Shown here: positions 1-7,595 of the stretch, piece after piece
Position numbering within the stretch: position 1 is the first letter of the stretch
Layout: each line of letters opens with the position of its first letter
DNA from: Micavibrio aeruginosavorus
GTDB lineage: Bacteria > Pseudomonadota > Alphaproteobacteria > Micavibrionales > Micavibrionaceae
Direction of reading: 5' to 3'
DNA: 7,669 nucleotides
Assembly: GCA_003241285.1 (NCBI GenBank)
Contig: QFOT01000110.1
Span: 1 to 7,669, forward strand
Notes under the pieces: model-generated
What the model saw: only the letters and a program-made list of their open reading frames with translations
What the model was told of the DNA's origin: nothing
Databases searched by the model: none
Position numbers and translations under genes: made by a program

Positions 1-1
1 G

Positions 2-646
2 CGTTACGCACCGACAATAGTATCAAAAAACCGCTATGCCGGAGGCATGCTGGCGCAGAATATTGAAGCAGATCTCATCGTCATGGATGACGGTATGCAG
101 AATTATTCACTTTCCAAGGATATAACTTTTTGTGTTGTTGATGGCATAATGGGCTTTGGCAACGGAGCCGTTGTACCGCAAGGACCTCTTCGCCAGCCGC
201 TAGAAGATGGTTATGCATTAAGCGATGCTTTTATTATCATAGGGGAAGACGAGCAGAATCTCGGAGCGAAACTGCCAGCAGACAAGCCCGTTTTCCAAGC
301 AACGCTGAAAGTAAAAAGCCACTTTAATCTGTCAAAACAGCAGCCTTATATCGCTTTTTGCGGCATCGGCTTTCCGCAGAAATTTGAAACGTCGCTTAAA
401 AAAGAAGGTCTTAACATCGTTGATTTTAAATCCTTTGGCGATCATCACGGCTACACGCCGAAGGATATCGTCGATCTGGGAAATCTTGCATCGGCAAAGA
501 GCGCTCGTTTGATCACAACAGAAAAAGACTATGCCCGTCTGCCTGATTTCTTCCGCAATCAATTCGTCGATGTTTTGCCGGTCGAGATCGTCTTTGAAAA
601 CCCTGACGCCGTTTCAGACTTTATCAAGGAAAAACTAACCTCATGA
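2..646 (+). CDS. lpxK: Tetraacyldisaccharide 4'-kinase LpxK, 5'-truncated by window edge
   Basis: LpxK transfers the ATP gamma-phosphate to the 4' position of the tetraacyldisaccharide 1-phosphate, giving lipid IVA, at the cytoplasmic face of the inner membrane. The open frame runs in from the left edge: the 15 codons before the first ATG (47) are open and fit the family, so that ATG is internal and not the start. The 214 visible residues are roughly the last two thirds of a usual ~320-340 residue enzyme; the N-terminal P-loop lies outside. Visible signatures are MDDGMQN (fragment residues 28-34, the family's DDGFQ motif), the VVDG...GFGNG..PQGPLRQPL block, an FCGIGFPQKF segment, and FGDHHGYT (D147-H148-H149-Y151). 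The Met in DDGMQ, where Phe is usual, is mildly odd. The stop overlaps the next start as ATGA, so the two genes are probably translationally coupled. The assignment is firm; the true start is not visible. Confidence 0.95.
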   Translation, partial: RYAPTIVSKNRYAGGMLAQNIEADLIVMDDGMQNYSLSKDITFCVVDGIMGFGNGAVVPQGPLRQPLEDGYALSDAFIIIGEDEQNLGAKLPADKPVFQATLKVKSHFNLSKQQPYIAFCGIGFPQKFETSLKKEGLNIVDFKSFGDHHGYTPKDIVDLGNLASAKSARLITTEKDYARLPDFFRNQFVDVLPVEIVFENPDAVSDFIKEKLTS

Positions 647-1506
647 AATCCCTTCGCTATGCTATAGAAGGAATTCTGGTATCTTTTCTCATTGGATTGT
701 TCAGACGACTTCCGGTAGACACCGCTTCCAATCTTGGCGGAAGCATCGCTCGCCATATTGGTCCTGCATTATCGGTTAATCGCAAAGCGCTGCGAAATAT
801 ACGCGCAGCTTTCCCGAAAAAATCAGAAGCTGAATATAAACAGATAATATACGGTATGTGGGACAATATAGGCCGGACTTTCGCCGAATATCCGCATCTG
901 GAAAAAATTGCGGCAGAGCGAATTACTTCGGTCGGAGATGAACATATTCGCCATATTTTAGATTCAGGCGGCCCGAGCATTCTCTTCACAGGACATCTTG
1001 CCAATTGGGAAGTTGCCGGAGCTTATGCCTATACACTAGGCATGCAACTGGATCTTATTTACCGATCTCCAAATAATCCAAATGTCGAAGGCATTTTGCA
1101 GGAATGCCGTAGCATGGGCGAAAAAATAAAAACATATCCGAAATCTTCGCAAGGAATGCGTGACGTTATGTCTGCGCTGAAAGCCGGACGCCATATCGGC
1201 ATATTGATCGACCAGAAATACAATCAAGGAATGGCCATGCCCTTTTTTGGCCGCACCGCCATGACAAGTCCGGCCTATGTTCAATTAGCCCAGAGGTTTG
1301 ACTGCCCGCTCCATCCGGCCCGCATAGAGAGAAAAAACGGCGCCAATTTCCACATTACGATTTTTCCTCCCATGCATATAAAAGACAGGGCAGTTGAAGA
1401 CGTTATTACAGAATCCCATATGATGCTGGAAGAATGGATTACCGAACGCCCCGATCAATGGTTGTGGCTGCATAACAGATGGAAGAGTAAAGAAAATGGC
1501 GTATGA
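643..1506 (+). CDS. Lipid A biosynthesis lauroyl-type acyltransferase (LpxL/HtrB family)
   Basis: The 287-residue protein belongs to the LpxL/LpxM/HtrB family, which adds secondary acyl chains from acyl-ACP to Kdo-lipid A precursors at the inner membrane. A hydrophobic stretch at about residues 8-20 followed by RR is the expected N-terminal membrane anchor. The catalytic HX4E dyad is H118-LANW-E123 within TGHLANWE. Downstream are a YRSPNNPN block and an IDQKYNQGMAMPFFGR block, both characteristic of the family, and a C-terminal QWLWLHNRWK segment. Length is slightly below the ~305 residues of E. coli LpxL. The ATG at 643 overlaps the lpxK stop; AAGGA at 626-630 is a possible but distant ribosome-binding site, so coupling to lpxK translation is likely. 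Being next to lpxK supports a lipid A role. The acyl length and position (LpxL or LpxM type) cannot be read from sequence, so no symbol is given. Confidence 0.93.
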   Translation: MKSLRYAIEGILVSFLIGLFRRLPVDTASNLGGSIARHIGPALSVNRKALRNIRAAFPKKSEAEYKQIIYGMWDNIGRTFAEYPHLEKIAAERITSVGDEHIRHILDSGGPSILFTGHLANWEVAGAYAYTLGMQLDLIYRSPNNPNVEGILQECRSMGEKIKTYPKSSQGMRDVMSALKAGRHIGILIDQKYNQGMAMPFFGRTAMTSPAYVQLAQRFDCPLHPARIERKNGANFHITIFPPMHIKDRAVEDVITESHMMLEEWITERPDQWLWLHNRWKSKENGV

Positions 1507-2863
1507 TTTTGATTATTTTGTAATTGGCGCAGGTTCAGGCGGTGTTCGATCCGCGCGTATTGCCGCCTCCCTTGGCGCAAAAGTCGGGATTGCCGAGGCC
1601 ACTCATTTCGGCGGTACATGCGTCAATGTCGGCTGCATTCCTAAAAAGATCTTTTCTTATGCTGCCGATTACGGCACCGATATGATGGAAGCTGGTAATT
1701 ACGGATGGACGTCATCTCCCAAATTTAACTGGAAAACTTTGAAGCAAAACAAAGACAACGAAATAGCGCGGCTTAGCAATATCTATCGAGAAATTCTAAA
1801 TATCAATAAAGTCAGCGTTTATGAAGGCTACGCTGTATTCAAGGACGAGCATACGATCCAGATAGGCAATAAGGAAATTACCGCAGAGCGCATTTTGATC
1901 GCAGTCGGCGGCAAACCGCAAAAGCCTGATGTTAAGGGGGCAGAATTCGCCAAGACGTCGGATGACATGTTCGCACTGGATGAATTGCCAAAAAATATCA
2001 TTATTCTGGGAGCGGGCTATATTGCGCTCGAATTCGCCCATATCCTGCACGGAATAGGTTGCGACATTACTATCGTGCACAGGGGTGATTTTCTTTTAAA
2101 GGGCTTCGACATCGACCTTCAGGACCATCTGCTGGAAGAGATGAAAAAACAGGGTATTAAATTCGTAATGAACAAGCAGGTAGCGGAGATCACCGAAAAT
2201 TCCGTTATCTGTGACGATGGAGAAATCATCTCTGCTGATCTTGTTATGGCAGCAACTGGCCGTGTTCCTATGACTTCAGGCCTCGAATTGGATAAAGCAG
2301 GCGTCGAAATTGACGATCGAGGCCATATCATAACCAGTACCGAACACGTTACTTCAAAAGATCATATTTATGCCGTCGGGGATGTAACCAATTCTCCGCA
2401 ACTAACACCGGTAGCCATCGCCCAAGGCCATGCTCTGGCTGATACCTTGTTCAATGCCAAGGTTCGCTATACTAACTTTGACTTAATTCCTACGGCAGTT
2501 TTCTCAAAACCGGAAATCGGTACAGTCGGTTTGACAGAGCAGCAAGCCGTCAAAAAAGGTATCGCCCATATAGTGTACAAATCCACTTTCCGCCCTCTCC
2601 GCCACACGATCACCGGACTTCAGTCAAAAGTGCTGATCAAACTGGTCGTCTGTGCCAATACAGATAAGGTTTTGGGTATCCATATGGCAGGTTCTGGCGC
2701 GGGTGAATTGATCCAGATGGCCGGAATTGCCCTTAATGCAGGTGTCACAAAGGCTAATTTTGACTCAACAATGCCAGTTCACCCCACTACGGCGGAAGAA
2801 TTTATATTTTTGCATGCCGGAGCCACGCCACACCCGCCGGAAACACTTGCGAAACGGGGGTAA
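1496..2863 (+). CDS. gor: Glutathione-disulfide reductase (NADPH)
   Basis: This cytoplasmic flavoenzyme reduces GSSG to two GSH with NADPH. The 455-residue chain shows the complete class I pyridine nucleotide-disulfide oxidoreductase order: FAD-binding GAGSGG (residues 11-16), redox-active GGTCVNVGC with C42 and C47, an NADPH-binding GAGYIA (172-177), a second FAD motif AVGD (D296), and the C-terminal dimer-interface HPTTAEE with catalytic H429 and E434. Glutathione reductase is favoured over lipoamide or mercuric reductase because of the R196 and K202 pair in the NADPH loop, which aligns with the two arginines that set NADPH preference in E. coli Gor, with Lys replacing the second. The ATG at 1496 lies 8 nt after GGAAGAG (1481-1487). 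The gene starts 11 nt inside the preceding acyltransferase gene, which argues for co-transcription. Confidence 0.95.
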   Translation: MAYDFDYFVIGAGSGGVRSARIAASLGAKVGIAEATHFGGTCVNVGCIPKKIFSYAADYGTDMMEAGNYGWTSSPKFNWKTLKQNKDNEIARLSNIYREILNINKVSVYEGYAVFKDEHTIQIGNKEITAERILIAVGGKPQKPDVKGAEFAKTSDDMFALDELPKNIIILGAGYIALEFAHILHGIGCDITIVHRGDFLLKGFDIDLQDHLLEEMKKQGIKFVMNKQVAEITENSVICDDGEIISADLVMAATGRVPMTSGLELDKAGVEIDDRGHIITSTEHVTSKDHIYAVGDVTNSPQLTPVAIAQGHALADTLFNAKVRYTNFDLIPTAVFSKPEIGTVGLTEQQAVKKGIAHIVYKSTFRPLRHTITGLQSKVLIKLVVCANTDKVLGIHMAGSGAGELIQMAGIALNAGVTKANFDSTMPVHPTTAEEFIFLHAGATPHPPETLAKRG

Positions 2864-2884
2864 ATGGCCTAATTCTTTGAAATC

Positions 2885-4273
2885 ATGAAAGAAAATTGGT
2901 CCCCAGACAGCTGGCGCTTAAAGCCGGCAAAACAACTTCCCGCTTACTCCGATCAGGCAGCTTTATCCGCAGCCGAAAAAGATCTCGCGGCTATGCCCCC
3001 GCTGGTTTTTGCAGGGGAAGCCAGGGCCCTCAAAACGCAGCTTGCCGAGGCTTCGCTTGGTAACGCCTTTGTACTTCAGGGCGGCGATTGCGCAGAGAGT
3101 TTCTCGGAATTCGGCGCGAATAAAATCCGCGACACTTTCCGTGTTTTGTTGCAAATGTCGGTCGTCATGACTTTTGCCGGATCAATTCCGGTTATCAAAA
3201 TGGGACGGATGGCCGGACAATTTGCCAAGCCGCGCTCCGAAGGAACGGAAACCATTGACGGGAAGACCTTGCCCGTCTATCGCGGCGATATTATCAACGG
3301 CTATGATTTCAATGAAGAAAGCCGCGAACCAAATCCGTGGAGAATGCTGCGCGCTTATAATCAATCTGCCGCAACGTTAAATCTGCTGCGCGCTTTTGCA
3401 GGCGGCGGTTACGCCGATCTTCATTCCATCAATAAATGGAATCTGGAATTCATTCAGCAGAATGAAACCACTGAGCGCTACCAGAAACTTGCGAACCAGA
3501 TCGAACAGGCGCTGGACTTTATGACGGCGTGCGGTTTCACAAAAGAAACAGTTCCCCACATTCTAAAGAAAACGGATTTCTACACCTGTCACGAAGCCTT
3601 GCTATTGCCTTACGAACAGGCGATGACACGCATCGACAGCATAACGGGCGAATGGTACGACACATCCGCTCATTTCTTATGGATCGGCGCCCGAACCAAT
3701 CAGGACGATCATGCCCAGATGGAATTCCTTCGTGGTATTAAAAATCCGCTCGGCCTGAAATGCCCTCCTAATCTTGATGCCGATACGCTTATTCGCCAGA
3801 TTGACCGCCTAAATCCGGAGAACGAACCGGGCCGCTTGACCCTGATTGCCCGCATGGGAGCAGGCCATGTTATCGACAAGCTTACACCACTCGTTCAAGC
3901 GGTTAAGCGTGAAGGTAAGATCGTGACCTGGGTTTCGGACCCTATGCATGGCAATACGATGAAATCTTCGACAGGTTACAAGACCCGGCGCTTCGATGAC
4001 ATTATGAGTGAAGTGAGGGATTTCTTTGCCGTTCATAAAACCGAAGGCACAATTCCCGGCGGCGTACATACCGAAATGACTGGTCAGAACGTAACTGAAT
4101 GCGTTGGTGGCTTATCCGAGGTGACAGAAGAGAATCTGTCAGATCGCTATCATACATTCTGCGATCCGCGCCTGAATGCGGCGCAGGCCGTCGAGCTTGC
4201 TTTCCTTGTCGCTGATGAATTGAAATCAATACGCAAGGACAAAAAACTTAATTTTCTCCAAGCGGCAGAATAA
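2885..4273 (+). CDS. aroG: 3-deoxy-7-phosphoheptulonate synthase, class II (DAHP synthase)
   Basis: It condenses phosphoenolpyruvate and erythrose 4-phosphate to DAHP, the first step of the shikimate pathway, in the cytoplasm. At 462 residues it belongs to the class II (plant/mycobacterial) family and is unrelated in sequence signature to the E. coli AroF/G/H class. It opens with the typical WSPDSWR and continues with FVLQGGDCAESF. The four metal ligands can be placed as C69, H355 (DPMHGN), E397 (GGVHTEMTGQ) and D427 (FCDPRLN). The 42- and 30-residue spacing between the last three equals that recalled for M. tuberculosis AroG (H369, E411, D441). The start at 2885 gives the usual N-terminus, but no clear Shine-Dalgarno precedes it; it begins 21 nt after gor, so expression may rely on readthrough from upstream. 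Feedback control by aromatic amino acids cannot be judged. The symbol is used as commonly applied to bacterial class II enzymes. Confidence 0.95.
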   Translation: MKENWSPDSWRLKPAKQLPAYSDQAALSAAEKDLAAMPPLVFAGEARALKTQLAEASLGNAFVLQGGDCAESFSEFGANKIRDTFRVLLQMSVVMTFAGSIPVIKMGRMAGQFAKPRSEGTETIDGKTLPVYRGDIINGYDFNEESREPNPWRMLRAYNQSAATLNLLRAFAGGGYADLHSINKWNLEFIQQNETTERYQKLANQIEQALDFMTACGFTKETVPHILKKTDFYTCHEALLLPYEQAMTRIDSITGEWYDTSAHFLWIGARTNQDDHAQMEFLRGIKNPLGLKCPPNLDADTLIRQIDRLNPENEPGRLTLIARMGAGHVIDKLTPLVQAVKREGKIVTWVSDPMHGNTMKSSTGYKTRRFDDIMSEVRDFFAVHKTEGTIPGGVHTEMTGQNVTECVGGLSEVTEENLSDRYHTFCDPRLNAAQAVELAFLVADELKSIRKDKKLNFLQAAE

Positions 4274-4275
4274 CA

Positions 4276-5931
4276 ATGGATAAGCCATTCATCATCACGA
4301 TCGCGCAGATCAATCCGAAGGTCGGTGACCTGAAGGGTAATCTTGATCTGATCCGCCGCGTGCGTGATGAAGCGCCCAAACATGCCAATTTGATTGTCTT
4401 TCCTGAATTGGTAATAACCGGCTATCCGCCTGAAGACCTTCTGCTGAAACAGTCTTTCCTGGACGGCGTTGACAGCATCATCGATACCCTTGTCGAAGAA
4501 AGCCGTGGCCGCGCAACCGCTATGCTGATAACAGCGCCTAGCTGGAACCGTGAAAATAAATGCCTTTATAATGCCGTGCATCTTATCCATCAGGGGCATA
4601 TTCTGGCAACGCAGACAAAGCACGACCTGCCTAATTACGGTATTTTCGACGAGCATCGCTATTTCAAATCCGGTCCGCTGCCTGAACCCATGTCTTTTAT
4701 GGGTTTAAAGCTGGGCGTTATGATCTGCGAAGACATGTGGTATCCGGAAGTTGCCGATAATCTGAAAGCCAAAGGCGCCGATATTCTAATCGTTTCCAAT
4801 GCCAGCCCCTATGAAGGGCATAAGCATGATATCCGCTATCAGCACGCGCGCCTCCGTGCGACTAAGACAGGACTCCCTTTGATCTACGTCAATCAATTTG
4901 GCGGACAGGACGAACTGGTATTCGATGGCGCAAGTTTCATGATGAATGAAACAGGACAGGTCATTCTTCAATGCGAGGAATTCGTTGAAGAATTTCAGGA
5001 CCTAACGCTGGTTGAGCGACGCGCCAATGGAAGCTGGCTGATCGCAACGGAAGATATGCATCCCGTTCATTCGGAAACGGAATCCATGTACCAGGCTGTT
5101 ATGCTTGCCACACGGGATTACATTCACAAAAGCGGCATGAAAGACGTTCTGATTGGCATGTCCGGCGGGATCGACAGTGCCCTTGTTGCTGCCATCGCTA
5201 CCGATGCGCTTGGCTCGGCTCATGTGAAATGCGTAATGATGCCCTCACCTTATACCTCAGAAGACAGTATTGCCGACGCCACAGACTGCGCGCGTAAACT
5301 GGGCGTTCATTTCGAAACAGTTTCTATTGAACCTATGATGAATGCTTTAAAAGCATCCATGCCGGATTTATCAGGTCTGGCTCATGAAAATATGCAATCG
5401 CGCATTCGCGGTACTATCCTGATGTCGATGTCAAACCAGAGCGGCGCGATAGTTTTAACAACAGGCAATAAAAGCGAGATCGCAGCAGGTTATTCCACTC
5501 TCTATGGCGATATGTGCGGGGGCTTCAACCCGCTTAAAGACCTTTATAAAACGCAAGTCTACAACCTTGCCACATGGCGTAATTCAGCCAAACCCGTCAA
5601 TGCTCTTGGGCCGGAGGGCGAAATTATAAACGAGCGCATCTTGACCAAGGCTCCCAGCGCGGAATTAAGACCAGATCAAAAAGACCAAGACTCCTTGCCC
5701 CCTTACGATGTTCTGGATGAAATCCTGATGGGTATCATCGAAGACGATCTCGGCATCGATGATTTAGTTGCCCGCGGGCATGAGCCTGCTATGGTCGGCC
5801 GTGTCAACCAGCTCCTTGATCGCGCGGAATATAAACGCCGTCAATCAGCACCGGGCCCTAAAATCAGTCCGCGCGCTTTCGGGCGCGACAGGCGCTATCC
5901 TATCGTCAACGGTTACGTTGAAAAATCCTGA
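4276..5931 (+). CDS. nadE: Glutamine-dependent NAD+ synthetase
   Basis: It performs the last step of NAD synthesis, amidating nicotinic acid adenine dinucleotide with ammonia released from glutamine, using ATP. Two domains are visible in the 551-residue protein. Residues 1 to ~255 form a nitrilase/CN-hydrolase glutaminase with the triad E44 (VFPELVITGYPPEDLL), K115 (TKHDLP) and C151 (MICEDMW). Residues ~265-551 form the synthetase, with the ATP-pyrophosphatase loop SGGIDS at 296-301, TTGNKSE, GDMCGGFNPLKDLYKTQVY and a C-terminal FGRDRRYPI. All key residues are present, so it should use glutamine directly, unlike the short ammonia-only NadE. The size matches the common proteobacterial form and is shorter than the ~680-residue mycobacterial type. 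It starts 2 nt after the DAHP synthase stop with only a weak ribosome-binding site, so translational coupling is likely. Confidence 0.96.
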   Translation: MDKPFIITIAQINPKVGDLKGNLDLIRRVRDEAPKHANLIVFPELVITGYPPEDLLLKQSFLDGVDSIIDTLVEESRGRATAMLITAPSWNRENKCLYNAVHLIHQGHILATQTKHDLPNYGIFDEHRYFKSGPLPEPMSFMGLKLGVMICEDMWYPEVADNLKAKGADILIVSNASPYEGHKHDIRYQHARLRATKTGLPLIYVNQFGGQDELVFDGASFMMNETGQVILQCEEFVEEFQDLTLVERRANGSWLIATEDMHPVHSETESMYQAVMLATRDYIHKSGMKDVLIGMSGGIDSALVAAIATDALGSAHVKCVMMPSPYTSEDSIADATDCARKLGVHFETVSIEPMMNALKASMPDLSGLAHENMQSRIRGTILMSMSNQSGAIVLTTGNKSEIAAGYSTLYGDMCGGFNPLKDLYKTQVYNLATWRNSAKPVNALGPEGEIINERILTKAPSAELRPDQKDQDSLPPYDVLDEILMGIIEDDLGIDDLVARGHEPAMVGRVNQLLDRAEYKRRQSAPGPKISPRAFGRDRRYPIVNGYVEKS

Positions 5932-5953
5932 TTAACTCTATAGAAAGTTACCT

Positions 5954-7297
5954 ATGACAGTTCGCGTTCGTTTCGCCCCTTCTCCAACCGGTATGCTGCA
6001 TGTCGGCAATGTCCGCACAGCCTTGATCACATGGCTTTTCGCCAAGAAAAACAAAGGCCATTACCTGCTTCGTATCGATGATACGGATCTCGAGCGCTCC
6101 AAAAAAGAATATGAAGACGGCATACGTGAGAGCCTGACATGGCTCGGCCTCGACTGGGATGAAGAAGCGTGGCAGAGCAAGCGACTTGACCGCTATAATG
6201 TGGTTATTGAACAGCTTAAAAAGGACGGACGCCTTTACGCTTGTTATGAAACTTCTGATGAGCTTGGCCTCAAACGCAAAGCCCAGTTGTCGCAAGGTCA
6301 GCCGCCGATTTACGATCGCGCCGCCCTTAAATTAACCGATGAGCAAAGACAAAAACTGGAAGCGGAAGGCCGCAAGCCGCACTGGCGCTTCCTGATGAAC
6401 CCGACAAAGATCAAATGGCATGATCTGGTCCGCGGGCCAGTGGAATTCGATGGCGCAGGACTATCCGATCCTGTCTTGATCCGTGAAGACGGAACGCCGC
6501 TTTACCACCTCTGTTCCGTCATCGATGATATGGATTTTAACATTACGCACATCGTGCGAGGTGAAGACCATGTAACGAATACAGCCTCCCATATACAGAT
6601 GTTCGAAGCCCTTGGCTTTAAACCTCCGGAATTCGCTCACCTCGCCCTCCTCTCCGATCCGGAAGGCGGCAAGCTTTCCAAACGCATGGGATCCATCAGT
6701 GTTGTCGATTTGCGTGACGGTGAAGGCCTGGAAGCCATGGCGATTCCAAGTCTAATGGCCCGTCTTGGCACGTCCGATCCGATTGAGCCCTACACAGATT
6801 ATACGCCGCTCATTGAGAGCTTTGATTTCTCAAAATTCTCCCGCGCAACGCCTAAATTCGATACAGACGAACTTGAGCGCCTCAATGCCAAGATCATCCA
6901 CGCCATGCCTTACGATAAAGTCAAAGACCGCCTCAAGGAGATTGGCCTCGAAGACCTTGATGAAAACTTCTGGAATTCGGTCCGCGCCAATCTCAGCCTT
7001 TTCCGCGACATCAAAGACTGGTGGAAAGTTGCCAAAGGTCCGGTAACCCCGATTGTTGCAGATGACGATTTTGCCAGCAAAGCTGTTGAACTCATGCCTG
7101 CCGAACCGTGGACACTAGACACCTGGAAAACATGGACAGATTCCATAAAGGCAGAAACAGGCCGCAAAGGGAAAGAATTGTTTATGCCGCTGCGTCAGGC
7201 TTTGACAGGCATGGATCATGGTCCTGAGCTGCGCGATCTTCTCCCTTTAATCGGCGCTGAAAAAGCCAAGGCGCGTTTAAGCAAGAAAGCCGCTTAA
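5954..7297 (+). CDS. gltX: Glutamate--tRNA ligase (short, zinc-less alphaproteobacterial type)
   Basis: This class I aminoacyl-tRNA synthetase attaches glutamate to tRNA(Glu) and, in organisms without GlnRS, may also charge tRNA(Gln) for later amidation by GatCAB. The 447 residues carry the N-terminal RFAPSPTG with the HIGH-equivalent H16-V-G-N19, then RIDDTDLERS, and the KMSKS-equivalent K240-LSKR-244. The C-terminal third is the helical anticodon-binding region, ending in a TGRKGKELFMPLRQALTG block typical of GltX. The segment after LYACYET contains only one cysteine and reads on into the YDRAAL block, so the Cys/His zinc site of E. coli GluRS is absent. Length and the KLSKRMGS context fit one of the two GluRS paralogues many alphaproteobacteria carry. 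Which tRNA this copy prefers cannot be told. It starts 22 nt after nadE, preceded by a weak GAAAG (5943-5947), and ends in tandem TAA stops. Confidence 0.95.
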   Translation: MTVRVRFAPSPTGMLHVGNVRTALITWLFAKKNKGHYLLRIDDTDLERSKKEYEDGIRESLTWLGLDWDEEAWQSKRLDRYNVVIEQLKKDGRLYACYETSDELGLKRKAQLSQGQPPIYDRAALKLTDEQRQKLEAEGRKPHWRFLMNPTKIKWHDLVRGPVEFDGAGLSDPVLIREDGTPLYHLCSVIDDMDFNITHIVRGEDHVTNTASHIQMFEALGFKPPEFAHLALLSDPEGGKLSKRMGSISVVDLRDGEGLEAMAIPSLMARLGTSDPIEPYTDYTPLIESFDFSKFSRATPKFDTDELERLNAKIIHAMPYDKVKDRLKEIGLEDLDENFWNSVRANLSLFRDIKDWWKVAKGPVTPIVADDDFASKAVELMPAEPWTLDTWKTWTDSIKAETGRKGKELFMPLRQALTGMDHGPELRDLLPLIGAEKAKARLSKKAA

Positions 7298-7301
7298 TAA
7301 G

Positions 7302-7328
7302 AAAAACCCGGCTTTCGCCGGGTTTTTT
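7302..7328. terminator. Bidirectional intrinsic terminator between gltX and the convergent small gene
   Basis: A perfect GC-rich stem, CCCGGC (7307-7312) pairing with GCCGGG (7317-7322), encloses the four-base loop TTTC. Five A residues (7302-7306) precede it and six T residues (7323-7328) follow it. The symmetrical A and T tracts mean the same hairpin ends in a U-run whichever strand is transcribed. It begins 4 nt after the gltX stop and lies 21 nt beyond the stop of the minus-strand gene, so it should end both transcripts. This marks the right-hand end of the long operon. Confidence 0.93.
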
Positions 7329-7349
7329 ATCATGTCAGGAGGAAAGTTA

Positions 7350-7595
7350 TCAGGCCTGAAGAGTGCGCTCTATGCGAGTACGCAGCAATCTTTCAAGCTT
7401 TGCTGAATCCATTTCATTAGATTCAGGCCAGAATTTTTGAACCATATTGAAATAGGCATGGTTACCTGAATGGAAAAGCTGGTCAACTAGCGCAAGCTTA
7501 CGGTTAGTATCGAGCTTTTCAAAAGCTGCAAAAATATCAAAATTCGGGGATTGAGATTTAGGTAACTCATAATTCTTGAACATCGTTGCCATCAT
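7350..7595 (-). CDS. Hypothetical small protein, function unknown
   Basis: I do not recognise this protein. The frame is open from an ATG at 7601 (83 codons), but the start is placed at the third codon, ATG at 7595 (81 residues). A GAGG Shine-Dalgarno (7602-7605) directly abuts the first ATG and sits an ideal 6 nt from this one; the next ATG at 7592 is also possible. The product is soluble-looking, with no signal peptide, membrane segment or cysteine. A hydrophobic and aromatic middle (FDIFAAFEKL, then LALVDQLF) is followed by a charged C-terminus in which leucine or isoleucine recurs every four residues (L69, L73, I77, L81 counted from the first ATG), suggesting an amphipathic helix. It converges on gltX and shares its terminator, while having its own promoter candidate and good ribosome-binding site, which favours a real gene. 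It is separate from the housekeeping operon. Confidence 0.75.
   Translation of the reverse strand: MMATMFKNYELPKSQSPNFDIFAAFEKLDTNRKLALVDQLFHSGNHAYFNMVQKFWPESNEMDSAKLERLLRTRIERTLQA

Noticed and set aside
47..646. Taking the ATG at 47 as the lpxK start
   Set aside because: The frame is open to the left edge and the upstream residues (ending in NRYAGG) fit the family. Starting there would remove the essential N-terminal P-loop, so the gene is truncated by the window and not by mutation.
657..1004. Minus-strand open frame of 115 codons opposite the acyltransferase gene
   Set aside because: It is fully contained within a conserved gene that includes the catalytic HX4E motif, and shows no family features of its own.
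2864..2872. Two-codon start-stop frame (ATG GCC TAA) in the gor/DAHP synthase gap
   Set aside because: It has no ribosome-binding site and is too short to be anything but chance. No attenuator hairpin was seen in the 21-nt gap.
4150..4656. Minus-strand open frame of 168 codons spanning the DAHP synthase/nadE junction
   Set aside because: It is wholly antisense to two well-supported enzymes, has no recognisable domain, and its composition follows from the sense codons. It is an antisense shadow.
5918..5944. Promoter-like TTGAAA (5918-5923) and TATAGA (5939-5944) before gltX
   Set aside because: The spacer is only 15 nt, and transcription would start almost at the gltX ATG, downstream of its weak ribosome-binding site. 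A chance match is more likely than a real internal promoter.
5948..6295. Minus-strand open frame of 115 codons covering the start of gltX
   Set aside because: It lies opposite the conserved HIGH region of gltX, and no known protein pattern was seen.
6765..7046. Plus-strand frame of 93 codons inside gltX
   Set aside because: It overlaps the conserved anticodon-binding part of gltX in another frame, and its Ser/Arg-rich composition is typical of an out-of-frame reading.
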